DNA from: Elioraea sp964533585
Lineage (GTDB): Bacteria; Pseudomonadota; Alphaproteobacteria; Acetobacterales; Acetobacteraceae
DNA: 64,000 nucleotides
Direction of reading: 5' to 3'
Assembly: GCA_964533585.1 (NCBI GenBank)
Contig: CAZHMM010000002.1
Location: 1 to 64,000, forward strand
Part shown: positions 15,112 through 23,708 of the stretch, in pieces
Layout: the number at the start of each line of letters is the position of its first letter
How positions within the stretch are numbered: position 1 is the stretch's first letter
Made by a program: the position numbers and the translations under genes
The notes under the pieces: generated by a model
Database searches by the model: none
Told to the model about the DNA's origin: nothing
The model's input: the letters and a program-made list of their open reading frames with translations, nothing else

Positions 15112-16080
15112 ATGGCGGACCCGATCATCTCGCCGGTGCTGATCATCGGCGCCGGCCCGGCCGGCTATACGGCCGCGATCTATGCGGCGCGCGCGGCGCT
15201 GAAGCCGGTGCTGGTCGCCGGGCTGCAGCCGGGCGGTCAGCTCATGATCACCACCGATGTCGAGAACTATCCGGGCTTCGCCGACGTCATCCAGGGCCCC
15301 TGGCTGATGGAGCAGATGCGCAGGCAGGCCGAGCATGTCGGCACGCAGGTGATCGAGGACATCGTCACCGCGATCGACCTCTCGCGCCGGCCGTTCCGTG
15401 CCACCGGCGACTCGGGCACGACCTATCTCGCCGATTCGGTGGTGATTGCCACCGGCGCCCAGGCGCGCTGGCTCGGCATCCCGTCGGAGAAGCGGTTCCA
15501 GGGCTTCGGCGTATCCGCCTGCGCGACCTGCGACGGGTTCTTCTTCAGGGGCAAGCGGGTGGCGGTGATCGGCGGCGGCAACTCGGCGGTGGAGGAGGCG
15601 CTCTATCTGACCCACCACGCCGCTCAGGTGACGCTTGTGCATCGGCGCGACAGCCTGCGGGCGGAGAAGATCCTCCAGCAGCGGCTGTTTACGAATCCGA
15701 AGGTCACCGTGGTGTGGGATCATGTGGTGGACGAGATTCTCGGCACCGAGCAGCCCCCGGGCGTCACCGGGCTCAGGCTCCGCCACGCGCGCACCGGCGC
15801 GGCGCAGGAGCTTGCGCTCGATGGGGTGTTCATCGCCATCGGCCACTCGCCGACCACAAGCCTGTTCAAGGGCCAGCTCGAGATGGACGCGGAGGGCTAC
15901 ATCCTGACCGCGCCCGACAGCACCCGCACCTCGGTGCCTGGCGTGTTCGCCGCCGGCGACGTGCAGGACAAGGTGTTCCGCCAGGCGGTGACGGCGGCCG
16001 GGACGGGCTGCATGGCCGCGCTGGAGGCGGAGAAGTTCCTCGCTGTCGCGCCGGCCCAGCCGGCACTGGCGGCAGACTGA
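15112..16080 (+). CDS. trxB: Thioredoxin-disulfide reductase
   Basis: A 322-residue FAD enzyme that passes electrons from NADPH to thioredoxin. It has the FAD-binding IIGAGPAGYTAAIYAARA, the redox pair C137/C140 in SACATCDGFF, the NADPH-binding VIGGGNSAVEEALYL and the second FAD motif GVFAAGDVQDKVFRQA. ATG 15112 is preceded by GAGGGGGCG; an in-frame GTG 15 bases upstream is less likely. A 7-bp stem (16092-16110) follows the stop. The LysR gene downstream is a frequent partner. Confidence 0.96.
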   Translation: MADPIISPVLIIGAGPAGYTAAIYAARAALKPVLVAGLQPGGQLMITTDVENYPGFADVIQGPWLMEQMRRQAEHVGTQVIEDIVTAIDLSRRPFRATGDSGTTYLADSVVIATGAQARWLGIPSEKRFQGFGVSACATCDGFFFRGKRVAVIGGGNSAVEEALYLTHHAAQVTLVHRRDSLRAEKILQQRLFTNPKVTVVWDHVVDEILGTEQPPGVTGLRLRHARTGAAQELALDGVFIAIGHSPTTSLFKGQLEMDAEGYILTAPDSTRTSVPGVFAAGDVQDKVFRQAVTAAGTGCMAALEAEKFLAVAPAQPALAAD

Positions 16081-16091
16081 GACGAGACTCG

Positions 16092-16110
16092 GCCGCGGCA
16101 GCACCGCGGC
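16092..16110 (+). terminator. Possible trxB terminator hairpin
   Basis: GCCGCGG and CCGCGGC pair perfectly around a five-base loop 12 bases after the trxB stop. There is no T-run, so it is either a weak terminator or an mRNA 3' end stabiliser. Confidence 0.35.
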
Positions 16111-16133
16111 GCGTCGTCGGACCACGGCTGAAA

Positions 16134-16156
16134 CGTTGTCATTCCAGGTGACAACG
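16134..16156. promoter_or_regulatory. LysR-type binding palindrome upstream of the LysR gene
   Basis: CGTTGTCA and TGACAACG form a perfect 8-base inverted repeat around seven bases and contain the T-N11-A pattern typical of LysR-type boxes. It lies about 155 bases before the LysR start and is the clearest operator-like site in this 230-base gap. Confidence 0.45.
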
Positions 16157-16309
16157 GCGGCCTGCCGGCGGCACCATCACAACGCCCGCGGCGCGACGCG
16201 TTCAGTCGCGGGCACCGGGTGCGAACCGCGCCAGCACTGCGCCGCTGCGCCGCAAGGGCAGGGGGCCAGGTGGCCGTATCGCGCCCGCGAACCGGGGCGG
16301 GACGAGACG

Positions 16310-17197
16310 ATGATCGACTGGGACAAGCTGCGCGTCTTCCACGCGGTCGCCGAGGCCGGAAGCTTCACCCACGCGGGCGAGACGCTGAACCTCTCGCAGT
16401 CCGCGGTGAGCCGGCAGATCTCGGCGCTCGAGGAGGCGCTGCAGGTGCCGCTGTTCCACCGGCACGCGCGCGGGCTGATCCTGACCGAGCAGGGCGAGAC
16501 GCTGAACCGCACCGTGCGCGAGGTGTTCGCCAAGCTCGCCATGACCGAGGCGATGCTGACCGAGAGCAAGGAGAAGCCGACGGGCAAGCTGAAGGTCACC
16601 ACCACGATCGCCTTCGGCTCGACCTGGCTGGCGCCGCGCATCAAGGACTTCCTCGAGCACTACCCCGAGATCTCGCTCTCGGTGGTGCTGGACGACCAGG
16701 ACCTCGACCTCGCCATGCGCGAGGCGGATGTGGCGATCAGGATGCACCCGCCGCGCCAGCCCGATCTGATCCAGCGCCACCTGATGACGATGAGCTGGAC
16801 GCTGATGGCCTCGCCCGACTACCTCAAGCGCACGGGCGTGCCGGAGCGGGCGGAGGATCTGGACCAGCACCGGCTGCTGGTGTTCGGCGATTACCGCGCT
16901 CCGGTGCCCGACATCAACTGGGTGCTGGACGCCGGCAAGCGCCAGGGCATCACCCGCCGGCCCGTGCTGGAGGTGAACTCGATCTACGGGCTGCTGCTGG
17001 CCGTGAAGAGCGGCCTCGGGATCGCCGCCATCCCCGACTACATGGTCGAGGAGACACGCGAGCTGGTGCGGGTGCTGCCCGACATCAAGGCGCCGAAGGT
17101 GGAGGCCTATTTCGTCTACCCGGAGGAGCTCCGGAACTCCAAGCGCGTGTCGGTGTTCCGCGACTTCCTGCTCGCCCAGCTCGCCGAGCGCGGTTGA
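16310..17197 (+). CDS. LysR family transcriptional regulator
   Basis: A 295-residue regulator. The N-terminal winged helix-turn-helix reads WDKLRVFHAVAEAGSFTHAG and LNLSQSAVSRQISALEEAL, followed by the linker helix and a periplasmic-binding-like effector domain from about residue 90. The start at 16310 (MIDWDKLRVF) is chosen because the domain begins there; a frame open from 16136 adds only low-complexity residues. Genes of this type often follow trxB in alphaproteobacteria. The target genes are unknown; a LysR-type box lies upstream. Confidence 0.93.
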   Translation: MIDWDKLRVFHAVAEAGSFTHAGETLNLSQSAVSRQISALEEALQVPLFHRHARGLILTEQGETLNRTVREVFAKLAMTEAMLTESKEKPTGKLKVTTTIAFGSTWLAPRIKDFLEHYPEISLSVVLDDQDLDLAMREADVAIRMHPPRQPDLIQRHLMTMSWTLMASPDYLKRTGVPERAEDLDQHRLLVFGDYRAPVPDINWVLDAGKRQGITRRPVLEVNSIYGLLLAVKSGLGIAAIPDYMVEETRELVRVLPDIKAPKVEAYFVYPEELRNSKRVSVFRDFLLAQLAERG

Positions 17198-17399
17198 CCC
17201 GCCTCGCCTGTCGCACGCTGAGGTGCCGAGGGCCGCAAACAGCGGTTGATCCGACTCGCGGTACAGTTGCAGATTCGGTCATGCGGCACACGCATGTCGG
17301 CCCCCGGCATTTCGCGATGCAGCAGAACGGAACCCGCGCCTACCTTTGGCGTTGTCGATTGACGAAGATCACAGGGGTTAGACGCCTTCGTTGATAGAT

Positions 17400-17536
17400 T
17401 TCAGTGAGTTTCGGCGTTGGCCGAGCACAGTTCCGGCGACTTTGCCGGAAACCGGGGTCTTCGGACCCCTTCGTCTCCCAGACGTGAAGCCTCCCTGTTG
17501 ACTGGGGGTCCGGGGCAACCTGGACCCTCTTTTTTT
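17400..17536 (+). ncRNA. Candidate structured small RNA
   Basis: In the 440-base gap between the LysR and hydrolase genes, three stems follow one another on the plus strand. The first is TTCCGGC/GCCGGAA (17430-17449). The second is GGGGTC-TTCG-GACCCC, a six-bp stem with a UUCG tetraloop (17453-17468). The third is the terminator ending in seven Ts (17503-17535). A CCTCCC stretch, complementary to ribosome binding sites, lies unpaired between the second and third. The 5' end is not defined and may lie further upstream (about 17345). A 50-codon minus-strand frame over it (MSKKRGSRLPRTPSQQGG) is rejected. Confidence 0.45.
17503..17535 (+). terminator. Strong intrinsic terminator
   Basis: GGGTCCGGG pairs with CCTGGACCC (one G-T pair) around GCAA, followed by TC and seven Ts. 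It is the best rho-independent terminator in the window, yet it is 300 bases past the LysR stop, so it probably ends a separate transcript. Confidence 0.8.
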
Positions 17537-17637
17537 GCTCATTTCTGAACCGAGCGGACGGCTGGCGCCGGATCGGATTGCCTTGCGGCCATCGCCGGCC
17601 CAGGCTTCGGTCAGGCCCGGGCAAGGGAGGTCGGCGC

Positions 17638-18513
17638 GTGTTCCCAGGATTCCTGCTCCGCAACATCGAGGTCGCGCCGGGGATCGCACTGCGCGTGCGG
17701 GTCGGCGGGGCCGGCCCGCCAGTGCTGCTGCTTCACGGCAACCCGCAGACGCATCTGATGTGGCACGCGGTCGCGCCCCGGCTGGCCGAGCGCTTCACCG
17801 TGGTTTGTCCCGACCTGCGCGGCTACGGATTCTCCTCCAAGCCGCCGCCGTCGGCCGACCATGCGGCGTACGCCAAGCGGGCGATGGCGTCGGACATGGT
17901 GGCGCTGATGGCGCGACTCGGGGCGGAGCGGTTCCGCTTGGTCGGGCACGACCGCGGCGCGCGCGTGAGCCATCGGCTGATGCTCGACCATCCGGAGCGG
18001 GTCGAGCGGGCCGCGCTGCTCGACATCATCCCGACGCTGGAGCATTTCGAACGCGCCGACATGGGCTTCGCCATGGGCTACTACCACTGGTTCTTCCTCG
18101 CCCAGCCGGCACCCTTCCCGGAGACGCTGATCGCGGCAGACCCCCGGTTCTGGCTGCTGAGCCACAGCGGCAAGCACGGCGTGCCACCCGACTTCTTCGC
18201 GCCCGAGGCCTTCGCCGACTATCTGGCCGCGCTGCACGAGCCCGGCACGATCGCGGCGATCTGCGAGGACTACCGCGCCGCCGCCACGATCGATCTCGTG
18301 CACGACCGGGCAAGCCGCGAGGCGGGCGAGCGCATCCGTTGCCCGCTGTTGGTGCTGTGGGGCGCGAAAGGGCGGGTTGGCGCCTGGTACGACGTGCCGG
18401 GCGTCTGGCGGCTCTATGCCGAGGACGTGCGGGGCCAGCCGATTCCCTCGGGCCACTACCTTGCCGAGGAGGCGCCGGCCGAGACGCTGGCCGCGCTCGA
18501 GGCGTTCCTGTGA
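17638..18513 (+). CDS. Fluoroacetate dehalogenase-like alpha/beta hydrolase
   Basis: A 291-residue alpha/beta hydrolase very close in pattern to haloacetate/fluoroacetate dehalogenases, which replace halogen by hydroxyl. The expected residues are present: nucleophile D105 with R106 and R109 in GHDRGARVSHR, D129 in LLDIIPT, the halide-binding H150, W151 and Y212 (YYHWFFLAQPAP; CEDYRAA) and catalytic H273 in SGHYLAEEAP. These numbers almost match those of the well-studied Burkholderia FA1 enzyme. GTG 17638 is chosen because AGGGAGG lies seven bases upstream. The substrate in this organism is inferred from these residues only. Confidence 0.88.
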   Translation: MFPGFLLRNIEVAPGIALRVRVGGAGPPVLLLHGNPQTHLMWHAVAPRLAERFTVVCPDLRGYGFSSKPPPSADHAAYAKRAMASDMVALMARLGAERFRLVGHDRGARVSHRLMLDHPERVERAALLDIIPTLEHFERADMGFAMGYYHWFFLAQPAPFPETLIAADPRFWLLSHSGKHGVPPDFFAPEAFADYLAALHEPGTIAAICEDYRAAATIDLVHDRASREAGERIRCPLLVLWGAKGRVGAWYDVPGVWRLYAEDVRGQPIPSGHYLAEEAPAETLAALEAFL

Positions 18514-18517
18514 GCGG

Positions 18518-19522
18518 CTACTCCACCCGCTTCCACCAGTAGCCCTCGTCCACCGGCTCGCCGGTGGGGCGGATCGCGTAGCCCGGGATCACACCGACGA
18601 AGGACCAGCCGAGGCTGCGCACGATCGTCTCGGCGGGGCCGCCGGGCCAGGTGCGCAGCACCAGCAGGCGGCGGCCATGCGCAAGCCCCGCCTGGTCGAT
18701 CCGCGCCATCAGCTCGCGGCCGACACCCCTGCGGCGGATCGCCGGATGCACGATCAGCTGGCGCACCTCGGCGCGGTGGCTCTGGTTCTCGGGCGTGTCG
18801 AGATCGAGCTGCAGGCAGCCGGCGATCGCGCCGTCCACCCAGCAGCACAGGATCACCCGCTTGCCGGCCGCCACCTCGGCGGCGCGGTCGCGCCAGAAGC
18901 TGCGCGCCTTCTCGGTCGCGAGCGGCGAGAGGAAGCCGACCACCGCGCCGTCGTCGACGCAGGCCTTCAGCACATCGGCAAGCCGTCGTTCGGCCGAGAC
19001 CGCCGCGGCCGCGTCCAGCACCTCGACCACGGTGCCGGCGACCGGCTTGGCATAGCGGAACTCCAGGCTGCGGCTCTTGTCGTCGAGCACGCGGATCGAG
19101 CCCGCGCGCACGAAGGAGTGCTTCTCGTAGAACCGGTGCGCGGCCTCGAAGCGGGTGTCGGTCCAGAGCACCACGCGGTGCGCGCCGGCGGCGCGGATAT
19201 GCCCCTCCGCGGTCGCGAGCAGGCGCGCCGCAAGCCCGGTGCCGCGGAACGGCCGGGCGACGTACATGCGCGCGATCTCCCAGGCGGAATCCTCGCGCAT
19301 CGGCGTCGCCGCGACCATGCCGACAACCCGTCCCGACGCCTCGGCGGCCCAGAGCGCGCCGCCACGTTCGGCGACGTGCGAGGCGAGCCGGCGCAGTTCC
19401 GGCACCTCACCGTCCACGTCCAGGATACAGCCCGGAAACTCGGCCCAGCACTCGCCGATCAGGCCGATGAACCCGGCCGCGTCGTCGTCCCGGCCCGCAC
19501 GGATCGCCGGCAGGGTGGTCAT
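18518..19522 (-). CDS. Protein with two GNAT acetyltransferase domains
   Basis: A 334-residue protein made of two tandem GNAT folds. The first (residues about 5-155) has the acetyl-CoA-binding ARPFRGTGLAARLLATAEGH; the second (about 165-334) has VHPAIRRRGVGRELMARID. Such enzymes acetylate amines, antibiotics or protein N-termini; no substrate can be assigned. It starts two bases after the aminotransferase stop, so it is probably the last gene of the minus-strand series that begins with the polyamine transporter. Confidence 0.87.
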   Translation of the reverse strand: MTTLPAIRAGRDDDAAGFIGLIGECWAEFPGCILDVDGEVPELRRLASHVAERGGALWAAEASGRVVGMVAATPMREDSAWEIARMYVARPFRGTGLAARLLATAEGHIRAAGAHRVVLWTDTRFEAAHRFYEKHSFVRAGSIRVLDDKSRSLEFRYAKPVAGTVVEVLDAAAAVSAERRLADVLKACVDDGAVVGFLSPLATEKARSFWRDRAAEVAAGKRVILCCWVDGAIAGCLQLDLDTPENQSHRAEVRQLIVHPAIRRRGVGRELMARIDQAGLAHGRRLLVLRTWPGGPAETIVRSLGWSFVGVIPGYAIRPTGEPVDEGYWWKRVE

Positions 19523-19524
19523 GA

Positions 19525-20727
19525 TCAGGCCAGGCCGGCGCAGAAGGCCTGGATGCGTGTGCAGGCCTCGCGCAGGCTGTCGGTGTCGGTGGCGTAGGAG
19601 ATGCGCATGTAGGGGCTCATGCCATAGGCCCCGCCATGCACCGCAGCGACGTGGTGCTCCTCCAGCAGGGCGAGCACGAAATCGTAGTCCGTCTCGATCC
19701 GCCGTCCGCCGGCAGAGGTCTTGCCGAGGCAGCCGGCGACATTCGGGTAGACGTAGAACGCGCCCTCGGGCTTGTGGCAGACGATGCCGCGCGCCTGGTT
19801 CAGCATCTCAACCACCAGGTCGCGCCGCGCGCGATAGATCGCCTGGCGCTCGGCGACGAGATCCTGCGGCCCGTCGAGCGCGGCCGCGGCCGCCGCCTGC
19901 GCCACCGTGCAGACGCCCGAGGAGAGTTGGCCCTGCACGTTCACCATCGCCTTCACCAGCGCCTTCGGCCCGCCGCAGAAGCCGATGCGCCAACCGGTCA
20001 TGGCATAGGCCTTGGAGGCGCCGTTCACCGTCAGCACCTGCTCGCGTGTTTCGGGTGCCACCTGGGCGAGGGTGGAGAACGCGAAACCGTCATAGACCAT
20101 GTGCTCGTACATGTCGTCCGACAGCACCCACATGTTCGGGTGCCGCGCGACCACCGCGCCGATGGCGCGCAACTCGTCCGCCGAGAGCGCAGCCCCCGAG
20201 GGGTTGCTCGGGCTGTTCAGCACCAGCCATTTCGTCTTCGGCGTGATCGCGGCTTCGAGGTCCTCGGGGCGGAGCTTGAAGCCGTTGTTCTGCGGGCAGG
20301 CGACGAAGACCGGCTTGCCACCGGCGAGCTTGGCCTGCTCGGCGTAGCTGATCCAGTACGGGGTCGGGATGATGATCTCGTCGCCTTCGTCGATCGTGGC
20401 GAGGAAGGCGTTGGCGATGATCTGCTTGCCGCCGTTCGAGACCATGATCTCGTCGAGCGCGTAGTCGAGACCGTTGTCGCGCTTGAACTTGCGCTGCGCC
20501 GCGAGCTTCAGCGCCGGCGCGCCGTCCTGCGGCGGGTAGTGCGTGTCGCCGGCCAGCGCCGCCGCGTGCGCGGCCTCGATCGCGTGCGGCGGGGTGTCGA
20601 AATCAGGCTCGCCCACCGCGAGGCTGATCACGGTGTGCCCGGCCGCGCGCAGCGCGCGGGCCTTGCTGGTCATCACGACCGAGGCCGCGACCTCGACCTG
20701 CTTGAGGCGATTGGCGAGTGCCGGCAT
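19525..20727 (-). CDS. Aspartate aminotransferase-like protein, copy 2
   Basis: A 400-residue fold-type I PLP aminotransferase of the AspB type. The PLP lysine is K239 in NGASKAYAMTGWRIGF; substrate-binding motifs include VGEPDFDTP and NSPSNPSGAA. ATG 20727 (MPALANRLKQVEVAAS) is taken as start. It aligns without any gap to the next gene upstream (20757-21959), also 400 residues, so the two are a tandem duplication that has diverged. Differences in the active-site region (for example THYPPQDG against TKYTDVAG) suggest different amino acid preference. Confidence 0.9.
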   Translation of the reverse strand: MPALANRLKQVEVAASVVMTSKARALRAAGHTVISLAVGEPDFDTPPHAIEAAHAAALAGDTHYPPQDGAPALKLAAQRKFKRDNGLDYALDEIMVSNGGKQIIANAFLATIDEGDEIIIPTPYWISYAEQAKLAGGKPVFVACPQNNGFKLRPEDLEAAITPKTKWLVLNSPSNPSGAALSADELRAIGAVVARHPNMWVLSDDMYEHMVYDGFAFSTLAQVAPETREQVLTVNGASKAYAMTGWRIGFCGGPKALVKAMVNVQGQLSSGVCTVAQAAAAAALDGPQDLVAERQAIYRARRDLVVEMLNQARGIVCHKPEGAFYVYPNVAGCLGKTSAGGRRIETDYDFVLALLEEHHVAAVHGGAYGMSPYMRISYATDTDSLREACTRIQAFCAGLA

Positions 20728-20756
20728 GGGCGGAACCTCGGGTGAAGCGCGTGGGC

Positions 20757-21959
20757 TCAATGCAGGCCTTCGCAGAAGCGGCGGATGCGCGCGCACGCTT
20801 CGCGGAGGCTCTCGGTGTCGGTGGCGTAGCTGATGCGCATGTGCCCGGGCGCGATGAAGGCGGTGCCATGGACTGCGGCCACCCCTTCCTCCTCCAGCAG
20901 GGCGGTGACGAAGTCCTCGTCGGTCTCGATCCGGCGGCCGCCGGACGAGGTCTTGCCAAGGCAGCCATGGATGCCGACGAAGACGTAGAACGCCCCCTCC
21001 GGCTTGCGGCAGACGAGGCCGGGGCAGGCGTTCAACGCCTCGACGACGAGGTCGCGGCGGGTCCGGTAGACCTCGACCATCGCCTTGATCGACTCCTGCG
21101 GCCCGGTCAGCGCCTCGACGGCTGCCGCCTGGCTGACCGAGGAGGTGTTCGAGGTGGACTGGCTCTGCAGCTTGTCCATCGCCTTGATCAGCGCCTTCGG
21201 CCCGCCGCAGAAGCCGATGCGCCAGCCCGTCATGGCATAGCCCTTCGAGCAGCCGTTCATCGTCAGCGTGCGGTCCTTCAGGCGCGGCTCGACCTGCACC
21301 ACAGTGGCCGGCCGGAATCCGTCATAGGCGAGATGCTCATAGATATCGTCGGTGAACACCATAACCTGCGGATGGCGCAGCAGGACGTCCGTCAGGGCCT
21401 TCAGCTCGTCGGCGGAATAGGCCGCACCCGTCGGGTTGCTCGGGTTGTTCAGCATGAACCACTTGGTCTTCGGCGTGATCGCCGCCTCCAAATCCTCGGC
21501 GCGCAGCTTGAAGCCGTTGTTCTGTGGGCAGGCGACAAAGACCGGCTTGCCGTCAGCGAGGCTGACAATGTCGGGATAGGAGACCCAGCACGGTGTGGGG
21601 ATGATCACCTCGTCGCCCGGATCGAGCGTGGCGATCATCGCGTTGAAGATCACCTGCTTGCCGCCGGTCGAGACCATCACCTCGTCCGGCGCGTAGTCGA
21701 TGCCGTTGTCGCGCCTGAACTTCAGGCAGATCGCCTCGCGCAGCGCCTTGGTGCCGGCGACGTCGGTGTACTTCGTCTCGCCGCGCTCGATCGCCGCGAT
21801 CGCCGCGCGCTTGATGTTGTCGGGCGTGTCGAAATCGGGCTCGCCGGCCGAGAGGCTGATGATGTTGCGGCCCTCGGCCGCGAGCGCGCGCGCCTTCTGG
21901 CTGATTGCAATGGTCTGCGAAGGCGAGATGCGGTCAAGCCGCTGGGCGGTGAGCGACAT
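20757..21959 (-). CDS. Aspartate aminotransferase, copy 1
   Basis: A 400-residue PLP aminotransferase with the normal alphaproteobacterial AspB features: SAGEPDFDTPDNIKRAA, YTDVAGTKALREAI, NNPSNPTGAAYS, K239 in NGCSKGYAMTGWRIGF and MRISYATDTESLREAC near the C-terminus. It interconverts aspartate and oxaloacetate with 2-oxoglutarate/glutamate. ATG 21959 starts MSLTAQRLDRISPSQTIAIS. It lies 52 bases downstream of the polyamine permease gene and 29 upstream of its paralogue, all on one strand. Confidence 0.93.
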   Translation of the reverse strand: MSLTAQRLDRISPSQTIAISQKARALAAEGRNIISLSAGEPDFDTPDNIKRAAIAAIERGETKYTDVAGTKALREAICLKFRRDNGIDYAPDEVMVSTGGKQVIFNAMIATLDPGDEVIIPTPCWVSYPDIVSLADGKPVFVACPQNNGFKLRAEDLEAAITPKTKWFMLNNPSNPTGAAYSADELKALTDVLLRHPQVMVFTDDIYEHLAYDGFRPATVVQVEPRLKDRTLTMNGCSKGYAMTGWRIGFCGGPKALIKAMDKLQSQSTSNTSSVSQAAAVEALTGPQESIKAMVEVYRTRRDLVVEALNACPGLVCRKPEGAFYVFVGIHGCLGKTSSGGRRIETDEDFVTALLEEEGVAAVHGTAFIAPGHMRISYATDTESLREACARIRRFCEGLH

Positions 21960-22011
21960 GCGGGCGGGCCCCGGAACCCCATTTTGACGAGAGACGAACG
22001 ACCCGTGGACG

Positions 22012-22821
22012 CTAGCCGCCGCCCCGAGCGCTGGCAACCCGGCCGAGGCGCAGGGCAAGCAGCAATCCGGCGCTGACCAGGACGATGATCACGGTCGCCA
22101 GCGCGAACAGCTCCGGGGTCAGCCCGAGCTTCAGCGCCGAGAACACCACCATGGGCAGGGTCGAGGCGCCAGGACCTGACGTGAATGAGGCGATCACCAG
22201 GTCGTCGAGCGAGAGGGTGAAGGCGAGCAGCCAGCCCGAGGCGAGGGCAGGGGCGATCAGCGGCAGGGTGATCAGCGCGAACACGCGCCACGGCCGGGCG
22301 CCGAGATCGAGTGCCGCTTCCTCGAGCGAGCGGTCGAAGTCGGAGAGGCGCGACTGCACCACGACCGCGACATAGGCCGTGGCGAAGGTGGTGTGGGCGA
22401 TGGTGACGGTGGTGACGCCGCGCTCGCCCGGCCAGCCGACGGCCTCGGCGAGCGCGACGAACAGCAGCAGCAGACTGAGCCCGGTGATCACCTCCGGCAT
22501 GACCAGCGGCGCGGCGACCATCGCGCCGAACAGGCCGCGGCCGCGGAAGGCGCCGAACCTGGCGAGCGCGAAGCCGGCCGCCATGCCGAGCACGGTCGCG
22601 CCCGTGGCGGCGACGGCGGCGATGCGGATCGACAGCCACGCTGCGTTCACCAGCGCGTCGTTGTTCCACAGCGCGACGTACCAGCGCAGCGAGAACCCGG
22701 TCCAGATCGTCACCAGCCGGCTGTCATTGAAGGAGAGAACGACCAGCAGCGCGATCGGGATGTAGAGGAACGCATAGCCCACCCCGAGCGCGATCCAGAC
22801 CCGTCCGAGGCGCCCGCTCAT
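22012..22821 (-). CDS. potI: Polyamine ABC transporter permease PotI-like
   Basis: A 269-residue inner-membrane permease with about six transmembrane segments (the first, LGVGYAFLYIPIALLVVLSF) and the EAA loop EEAALDLGARPWRVFALITL that contacts the ATPase. It is the second permease of a spermidine/putrescine importer. ATG 22821 overlaps the preceding stop as ATGA. A frame open much further upstream (to 24054) is an overlap artefact. Confidence 0.93.
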   Translation of the reverse strand: MSGRLGRVWIALGVGYAFLYIPIALLVVLSFNDSRLVTIWTGFSLRWYVALWNNDALVNAAWLSIRIAAVAATGATVLGMAAGFALARFGAFRGRGLFGAMVAAPLVMPEVITGLSLLLLFVALAEAVGWPGERGVTTVTIAHTTFATAYVAVVVQSRLSDFDRSLEEAALDLGARPWRVFALITLPLIAPALASGWLLAFTLSLDDLVIASFTSGPGASTLPMVVFSALKLGLTPELFALATVIIVLVSAGLLLALRLGRVASARGGG

Positions 22822-23708
22822 CCGGACCCACCCCGACCCTGGAGGTGCTGGAACCAGGCGATCGGCAGCACGAGCAGCAGCAGCAGCACGACCGCGAGCG
22901 CGGAGGCCATCGGCCAGTCGCGGTTGGTGAAGAACTCGGTCCAGAGCACCCGGCCGATCAGCTGCGCGTCCGGACCGCCGAGCAGTTCCGGGATGACGAA
23001 CTCGCCGACCGCCGGGATGAACACCAGCATCGTGCCGGCGAGGATGCCGGGCAGCGAGAGCGGCAGCGTCACCGCGAGGAAGGCGCGCCAGGGCCGCGCG
23101 CCGAGATCGGACGCGGCCTCCAGCAGCGTCGGGTCGAGCTTCACCAGGTTGGCGTAGAGCGGCAGCACCATGAAGGGCAGGTAGCAGTAGACGATGCCGA
23201 GATAGAGGGCCGCGTCGGTGTAGAGCAGTCGCACCGGCTCCGCGACCAGCCCGAGCCCGAGCAGGATATTGTTGATCACGCCGTTGTCGGCGAGCAGGCC
23301 GATCCAGGCCATGATGCGCAGCAGGAAGCTGGTCCAGAACGGCAGCACGACGAGCAGCAGCAGCAGGTTGCGCCGCGCTTCGGGCGCGCGCGCGATCGCA
23401 TAGGCCATGGGGTAGCCGAGCAGCAGGCAGATCAGCGCCGAGATGCCGGCCACCCGCACCGAGCGGAGATACGCGTCGAGATAGAAGCTGTCCTCGACCA
23501 GCAGCGTGAAGTTCTCGAGGTTGAGCACCAGCGCCAGCGCGCCCTCCTCGGTCCAGCGGGCGATCGGCGCATAGGGTGGGATGCCGAGCGCGGCCTCGCT
23601 CACCGCGATCTTGGCGACGATCAGGAAGGGGGCGAGGAAGAAGAGGCCGAGCCAGACGAAGGGCAGCGCCAGCACCAGCGTGCGGCTGGAGGGCGGGCGC
23701 CACGTCAT
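22818..23708 (-). CDS. potH: Polyamine ABC transporter permease PotH-like
   Basis: A 296-residue permease with about six membrane segments, the polyamine-type PFWTSFLLRIMAWIGLLADN, and the coupling loop LEAASDLGARPWRAFLAVTL. Start ATG 23708 (MTWRPPSSRTL) overlaps the stop of the ATPase gene as ATGA; a start at 23741 would overlap more and has no support. It pairs with PotI to form the membrane channel. Confidence 0.93.
   Translation of the reverse strand: MTWRPPSSRTLVLALPFVWLGLFFLAPFLIVAKIAVSEAALGIPPYAPIARWTEEGALALVLNLENFTLLVEDSFYLDAYLRSVRVAGISALICLLLGYPMAYAIARAPEARRNLLLLLVVLPFWTSFLLRIMAWIGLLADNGVINNILLGLGLVAEPVRLLYTDAALYLGIVYCYLPFMVLPLYANLVKLDPTLLEAASDLGARPWRAFLAVTLPLSLPGILAGTMLVFIPAVGEFVIPELLGGPDAQLIGRVLWTEFFTNRDWPMASALAVVLLLLLVLPIAWFQHLQGRGGSG

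Noticed and set aside
17376..17384. Integron attC-like core site (GTTAGAC)
   Set aside because: The partner core and stem expected of an attC site are missing, and no integron integrase is present.
17340..17689. Small minus-strand frames over the structured RNA region
   Set aside because: The same bases form three hairpins and a terminator on the plus strand, and the predicted peptides have no family features.
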